From: Adiantum capillus-veneris
Lineage: Eukaryota > Streptophyta > Polypodiopsida > Polypodiales > Pteridaceae
Direction: 5' to 3'
Assembly: GCA_014529385.2 (NCBI GenBank)
Contig: CM043963.1
Coordinates: 93,396,912 to 93,460,911 of the forward strand
Length of the DNA stretch: 64,000 bases
In this document: positions 59,201 to 64,000 of the stretch, piece by piece
Position numbering within the stretch: the stretch's first letter is position 1
How the letters are laid out: each line of letters begins with the position of its first letter
The notes under the pieces: generated by a model
What the model saw: only the letters and a program-made list of their open reading frames with translations
Told to the model about the DNA's origin: nothing
Databases searched by the model: none
Program-made: the position numbers and the translations under genes

Positions 59201-60193
59201 CTCCTTGTTTGGAGACACATGAAGTGATGCCCCTGAGTCTATAATCCAGTCACTCAGTGCATTTCCATCGGATGCTGTAAGAAGAGCTGAGTCCATTGTA
59301 TTCTTCAAGAAGTAGATGTCTCCTGACACTAGACTGTCATCCTCTGCAACAGTGTTTGTCACATTTATTTCTTGAATCTTCATTGAGGACTTGTTCTTCT
59401 CACCATGGTCTTCAACTTTCTCTTTGCCTTTTTCTGCTTTCCATTCTCTGCGGTCTCTTTTCATGTGACCCTTCTTGCCACAATGGTAGCATTCTATGTC
59501 ACTCTTGCCTTTAGCACTGCGGGACTTGCTACGAGACTGATTCCTCTTTCCACCTTTGTACTTTTCTTTGGTCCTTTCCCTGACAACTAAGGCTGTTCCT
59601 TTGCCTTTGTCCATTGTCTTTCTATTGGTTTCTTCAGTAAGCAGACTTCCTTCTACACCTGCTATGTTCAAACCATCTGGAGGTGCAGAATTACTCAAAG
59701 CTGTGCGAAAAGTGTCCCAACTTTCCGGCAATGTGATCAACAGGAACATAGCTCTAACAGGTTCATCAAGCTTGACACCTTGAGCTGACAACTGACTATA
59801 GATTGTGTTGAATTCATTCAGATGATTGGACATAGGTGTCCCTTCTTTCATCTTCAAGTCAACAAGCTTCTTAAGCCAGTATACCTGTGAAGCTGCACTC
59901 TGCTTCTCATAAAGATCACTCAGCTTTAACCATGCTTGATAAGCCGACATCTCGTCTGCTACATTGAAGTAAACGCTTTCTGCCAAAGTCAGCATAATGG
60001 TAGAAAGTGCCAATTCATCCATTTCGCTCCATTCATCTTCGTCCATATCTTCTGGTTTTATCCCCTTGAGCTTTATAGGTTTTATCTGCTTCTTTTGTAC
60101 CAACACGTGCCAAATCTGCTTCTTCCACAATGGGAAATTGGTTCCATCCAGCTTCTTGATATTGTAAAGAGAAGTGTCCTGTGATCCAGCCAT
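56227..60193 (-). pseudogene. Copia-3 gag-pol polyprotein, one main lesion
   Basis: Starts MAGSQDTSLYNIKKLDGTNF at 60193. Gag (UBN2-like) is followed by a knuckle CYHCGKKGHMKRDRRE, whose fourth ligand Cys is Arg. Protease has DWIIDSGASLH. Integrase has HSDLCGP, RTDNGGEY and NGVAERMN. The RT first half is open to FMLSQGYKRSEF near 57230. There a small deletion removes the segment before the palm and shifts the frame. The second frame continues with LILYVDDMLIAG through RNase H (FTDSDYAGD, then DLLTKGLP) to 56227. Apart from that join the 1,300 codons are open, so this is a recent, nearly intact copy. The leader between 5' LTR and gag is long, about 1.1 kb. Confidence 0.92.
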
Positions 60194-61280
60194 AGCTACG
60201 CTTCACAGTAGTTTACTTTCCTGGGAAAAATTCGGTAGAGTTTCCCCTGTAAACTGACCTCTGAACCAATATCAACCTATCAAATGAACCAAGAAAGCTT
60301 CAGATTCTGCATAAATTTTGGCAGAGTCTCCTTTGTAAAATGGCTCTGGTGTACTAAAAAAACAGACCAAAAACAGCTCAAAAAACACTATCTCTCTGAC
60401 ACTGTAAGCTGTAGGTAAACCTGTCCTGCACCTGTACTGTCTCTCACTGTCCTATAAGCATAGACTGCGACAATGCCTCAACGAAAGTAAAGCAAAGATG
60501 CAATCCCAACTGTCTAACTCACAGTCAATACATCCTAGCTGCCTATCTAAGGGTGCTCGAGGGATCGCTCCAAGACCTGTATCACCGAAAGGATCTCAAC
60601 ATTCGAGAATCCCCCAGCTCAATAAAACCTCACTCGACCCTCAACAAAGGCTGCAGTAAATCTGACAGTACATAGACTTCCCACAAAGTCATACATCCAC
60701 AAATTTCCCACTATATGCTGTAACCGCTGCGGCGGTTGTTTGTTGCGTGACTCACAGCCAACAAACCCTCAACAAACATACATCATCTCTGACAATACAT
60801 CCCATGTGGAAGTACCTGCAATGTCAGGATGAAATCTGGAATATCAAGCAGCAAACACAAGCTACCTGATGAACTAGTGGATGTCGCCTACAGTCTGTGT
60901 GTAGATGCGCCCGTGTCGTATGTGACACGCCTCCAAGAACTGTGAGCCGTCATTCGATGTGTAGACAACCACAAATCAACACTCTGGGAGTGTCGATATC
61001 CTCAGCACCTGCAGTCGTAGGCCGAAAACCCCAAATTTGCAGAGTCGGATCTGCACCCGCCAAGACCATGTAGTCGAAAATGCCCTGCGCAGACCTTTGT
61101 CGAAGCTGAACGGTGGCCAAGATGACCTCAGAATGAAATTCTGACAACACCAAGCCCTTCGGGCTTGCCCACGAGATTTGGGGCCGTGTCTTCGCCTGTC
61201 GAATTTCACTCCAATCTGAGCTAGTGACTCTAGCCTCCTGCAGTGCTGCCCCGAGCCTCGATCTGAGCTCTGATACCAGT
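60194..61280 (-). other. Copia-3 untranslated leader and primer site
   Basis: The minus-strand stretch between the 5' LTR and gag. The primer-binding site is at about 61264-61279 (minus: TGGTATCAGAGCTC). Chance frames inside it carry no domain. Confidence 0.75.
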
Positions 61281-61472
61281 TGAAGGAGTACGAGTGGAAG
61301 TGTGACGCGAGAGAGAGTGCGAGAAGAAGAGCACAACGATATGGTGAACTCGCTCTACTGTAATGTGTAGAGCATAGTGAGTTCTTATTAGGTTTTTACA
61401 AAAGAATATGTGTACATACCTGGCGGCCCGCCCACTTACCTGGGCGACCACATTGGGCTTTATACCCCAACA
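61281..61472 (-). repeat. Copia-3 5' LTR (right)
   Basis: 192-bp partner of 55928-56137, with TG...CA ends on the minus strand, followed on the plus strand by AGTTC. Confidence 0.95.
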
Positions 61473-61477
61473 AGTTC

Positions 61478-63193
61478 AACAATGCTCTGATGAACCAAGC
61501 CATCATGGATTATATTGAGCAGCAACCATCCCCAGAGGAGGATGATGAAGAAGAAGAAGATGAAGATGATAAGGAGGAGGATGATCAAGAAGCCGGGCAT
61601 ACACAGGATGATGATGATGCCCCACCACCATCTCCACCCCCAGGACCTAGTACTGGTGGGACAGGGCCAGATGAAGGAGGCTAGTCACAGCCAGACCAAC
61701 CAAACCAGACTGAGGAACAGCAGGAAAGACAGGAAACAGAACAACAGTAGGGTCATCAGCAGACTGAAGAACAGCAGCCCAGTAACACTGGAGATGAGCC
61801 AACTAATCAGTTCCATCACAGCAGAGAGGCTAAAGGGAAAATGAAGGTTAAGGATGAAGGACCAATGAATGATCATTAGCATTCACTGCAACTCATTACC
61901 TTGAATAAGCAGCCGAGACATCAACAAGCCTCCATCACCAGACAGTATCTGGAGGATGATGCTCTATGGACTGATTTAGAAAGGTTCCAAAGATTATATG
62001 TGGGAGCCAGGGAAATGGTGGAACATTGGAAATCTACTGCTTTCCATGATAAAGAAGCCTGCAGACTACTTGAGCATCCCAGTACAGTTCAGCTGTTGGA
62101 ATGAGTTCCAGAATGGATACTCAATGCTGATGAGGAAGTGGCAAACACGCACTGGCAAAGACAGTCTACTGCAGATTGTCACTCTTTAGCTCTAGAACTG
62201 GAACTTCTGCTGGGTAACAAACCAACTTACCGCTGCATGAAGGATGTTAGGGTCCAACTTAAGGATGTTCTGGTACAACTGCAAACTGCCAGAGGTGTTT
62301 TGGACCAGAGAGTGAAAGCTATCCTGGAGGACCAGACATCCACTAGCAGAGGACCCCAAACGCGAATGTCAGTAGGAGTACAGGCAACTGCTCTCCGAAC
62401 CCTATTCCAGCTAGTAAGAATTACTAGGAAGATGATGCAACAAGAGAACCATGCAGTTCTGAATTTCCTGGAATTTGTGCCTGATTCTCCAGTTCTCTTG
62501 TATGCTGTTATAACAAGAGAAAATAAGTTGCCAAGATTTTTTCCAGCGCTGTATCCTCAACATCAAGAACCAGTTGATCGACTCACATATTTCAAAATAA
62601 CTGATGAGCTTAGGGATTGGTATGAGCGATCAACTGTGGAATGGAAGACTTGGCAGACATTGCTCAATGATGCTCTTCAAATCAATGACATCGAGGCAAT
62701 GAAGGAAGAGCTACACACGATTCAGCTGTGTATGGGCCAGTGGAAGATTCAGGTCAGAGGATTGACTAAGATTACTAATCAGCTACTATAGCTCACGGTC
62801 GAATCTTCTAAACTGCATGAGAAAGACATTGCAGCAAAGCCGGGTTTGGCACCGCAGTACAGGGAGATGGCTGAGATTCTTTTCGAAGCTCGCGTCAAAA
62901 CCAATCAGCCTCTTCCCGAAGGATGGATCCATACTGCTTCGCATTGTCATAAACTGGCCAAAACCAGATTGAGCAAGGGCAGGCGTACACTCTATGATCC
63001 TGACACCAAAACCTATCATTCTCTCACACCTTATGAGGTAGAGATGACCACAGACCGGCGGGATCAGCTTGAGCAGGAGGCCATTTACCGACTGATTCAG
63101 AAGGAGAATGTTGATGCTGGGACTTCTCAGGCACCAACACGGTCAAAGAGCAAGGGCAAAAGGAAGACGGTCCAATGGAAGGATACTGGGTAG
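61478..63193 (+). pseudogene. Gypsy-3 additional 3' ORF (aORF), part 2
   Basis: Continues the part 1 frame (NNALMNQAIMDYIEQQ) through an acidic tract (EEDDEEEEDEDDKEEDD) and a Gln-rich stretch to a long helical region (MVEHWKSTAFHDKEACRLL; LTRK-free). The end block is NFLEFVPDSPVLLYAV, FFPALYPQHQEPVD, MAEILFEARVKTNQPLPEGW, TLYDPDTKTYHSLTPYEVEM and KRKTVQWKDTG. In-frame stops lie at 61682, 61748, 61877, 62102 and 62789. Several are TAG, and 62789 is CAA in Gypsy-2. The whole aORF would be about 1,160 codons. Function unknown; the acidic tract and coiled coil fit a structural or nucleic-acid-complex role, but that is a guess. Confidence 0.6.
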
Positions 63194-63354
63194 TTCTATC
63201 TCAGAATTCAGGGGAGACTTTTCTTCTCCGCAGGCAGGGAGAGATGATAGCTCCACCTTGGCCTTTTCAGCTGCCTCTCGAAACGATAGTGCTCTTTTCT
63301 AGAGCTCTGCATCCTTCACCATCTTCTCAATGTCAGACTCTGAAAATCCACCAG

Positions 63355-63431
63355 AAGATGGATTGTCAACATCAGAACTAGACGATGGATTTTTCAGTTC
63401 CACATCAGAACCAGACAATGGATTTTTTCAG
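63355..63431. repeat. 33-bp tandem repeat before the Gypsy-3 3' LTR
   Basis: The unit ATCAGAACTAGACGATGG... occurs at 63371-63403 and 63404-63431, with a partial copy before it. In one frame it encodes SELDDGFFSSTSEPDNGFF. It is absent from the corresponding part of Gypsy-2. Confidence 0.8.
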
Positions 63432-63473
63432 AAATTTTGGAATCTTGCCAAAATTCAAGAAAGAAGGGAAGGA

Positions 63474-63943
63474 TGTAGACGGCTGGCGCGTCACCATGTG
63501 GGAACGTGTTCTTAGAAGATGGGAAGTGAATCATTTAGTAATTACTAGAGTAATTACTACGGTAAACCCGAAGCATATAAATAGGGCCCATTACTTTGAC
63601 ATCGGGGGGGCAATTGTTATCACTTGTATTAGCGCTTGGAGCTATAATTGCACTTGAGCACCAGTGGCAGTGTTATCGGCTACACTTTCTCTCTCTGTAA
63701 TCATATTCACTGTAATCTCAATCATGATATATATATATTCCAGTGATACTGACTTCTCAACAGTCTTCTAAATCTGAATCTGAACTTTATTCCAGTCTTT
63801 AAGTCTGATTCTCATTTCAGTATTCATATTTAACTCTAGTCACTGATTTCTGTCTAGTGTGCTTTCTGAACTCTTCCTACTCTAAGTAGCTGGAATCCTT
63901 CAACACTGGAATTAGCTATCTCAAGAGATCAGCTCCAATTCCA
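63474..63943 (+). repeat. Gypsy-3 3' LTR
   Basis: 470 bp, preceded by the purine tract AAGAAAGAAGGGAAGGA and followed by CACTG. TATA box at 63576-63583. Confidence 0.95.
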
Positions 63944-63984
63944 CACTGAGTTAGTGAATTCCATTATAAACACCCATTGACTCG

Positions 63985-64000
63985 AGTGTCTTAAGACACT
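63985..64000. repeat. Perfect 16-bp palindrome at the window edge
   Basis: AGTGTCTTAAGACACT, flanking Gypsy-3 on the right. Too short to interpret. Confidence 0.7.

Larger units (their letters stand above)
55928..61472 (-). mobile_element. Copia-3: full-length Ty1/Copia retrotransposon on the minus strand
   Basis: LTRs of 210 bp (left, 3') and 192 bp (right, 5') flank a gag-pol region. On the minus strand the LTR runs TGTTGGGGTA to CTCCTTCA. The exact 5-bp duplication AGTTC lies at 55923-55927 and 61473-61477. The primer site ACTGGTATCAGAGCTC follows the 5' LTR, and a purine tract AAGTGGGAGGT precedes the 3' LTR. Inserted inside the Gypsy-3 aORF. Removing it (5,550 bp with one duplication) leaves the aORF in frame. 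Confidence 0.95.
47351..63943 (+). mobile_element. Gypsy-3: full-length Ty3/Gypsy element with additional 3' ORF, carrying nested Copia-3
   Basis: Two 470-bp LTRs, TGTAGACGG to CCAATTCCA, flank gag-PR-RT-RH-IN and then a ~1,160-codon additional ORF. Flanks are CACTC and CACTG, a 5-bp target duplication with one change. The LTRs differ at 13 positions by eye (2.8 percent). Without Copia-3 the element is about 11.0 kb. The integrase C-terminus lacks a chromodomain and resembles Tat/Athila. Many in-frame stops make it defective. Confidence 0.93.

Noticed and set aside
54167-63193. aORF as a retroviral-type envelope gene
   Set aside because: No signal peptide, membrane helix or fusion-type region is visible; acidic, Gln-rich and coiled-coil sequence dominates.

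Overview
The window looks like nuclear DNA of a land plant with a large, repeat-rich genome. It has plant-type Copia and Gypsy LTR retrotransposons with tRNA-Met or Ogre-type primer-binding sites, a Mutator-like (MULE) transposase with GT-AG introns, and one GRAS transcription-factor gene of the LISCL (SCL9/14/33-like) type. A conifer, other gymnosperm or fern would fit, but I cannot assign the species. I see no rRNA, tRNA, CRISPR or prokaryotic genes.

Layout. 1-4825: two broken MULE pieces, the C-terminal SWIM end of one copy and the N-terminal exons of another, each followed by the same ~175-bp terminal repeat, with AT/CA microsatellites between. About 5190-22345: a decayed Gypsy element (Gypsy-1) with an extra coding region upstream of gag, split by two younger Copia insertions: Copia-1 (5979-10725, TSD CATTA) and Copia-2 (17082-22265, TSD GATAT). 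22346-25096: minus-strand leader and LTR of an Ogre/Tat-like element with palindrome-headed repeats. 25092-32343: Gypsy-2, a 5'-truncated, strongly decayed relative of Gypsy-3. 32344-33240: a minus-strand Gypsy fragment. 33240-43650: mostly gene-free, holding two copies of a ~214-bp hAT-like MITE, a foldback element, a long hairpin and a small broken exon with one membrane segment. 43652-45601 (minus): the GRAS gene, with a probable 5'UTR intron; a third MITE lies upstream at 46556-46763. 47351-63943: Gypsy-3, with both 470-bp LTRs, interrupted by minus-strand Copia-3 (55928-61472, TSD AGTTC).

Only the GRAS gene looks like a working host gene; everything else is mobile DNA in various stages of decay. 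LTR-pair differences that I counted by eye give Copia-2 4 substitutions in ~280 bp, Copia-3 about 3-4 in 192 bp, Gypsy-3 13 in 470 bp and Copia-1 10 in 322 bp. This agrees with the nesting order. Many inactivating stops are CAG to TAG, TGG to TAG/TGA or CGA to TGA, as expected from deamination of methylated cytosine.

The least expected items are: (1) a ~1,150-codon additional ORF downstream of integrase, present in both Gypsy-3 and its diverged relative Gypsy-2; (2) a hidden ORF of ~530 codons upstream of gag in Gypsy-1, whose frame becomes continuous across Copia-1 when the insertion is discounted; (3) a three-copy hAT-like MITE family with an 8-bp target duplication at one copy; (4) a palindrome-headed repeat array in the Ogre-like leader.
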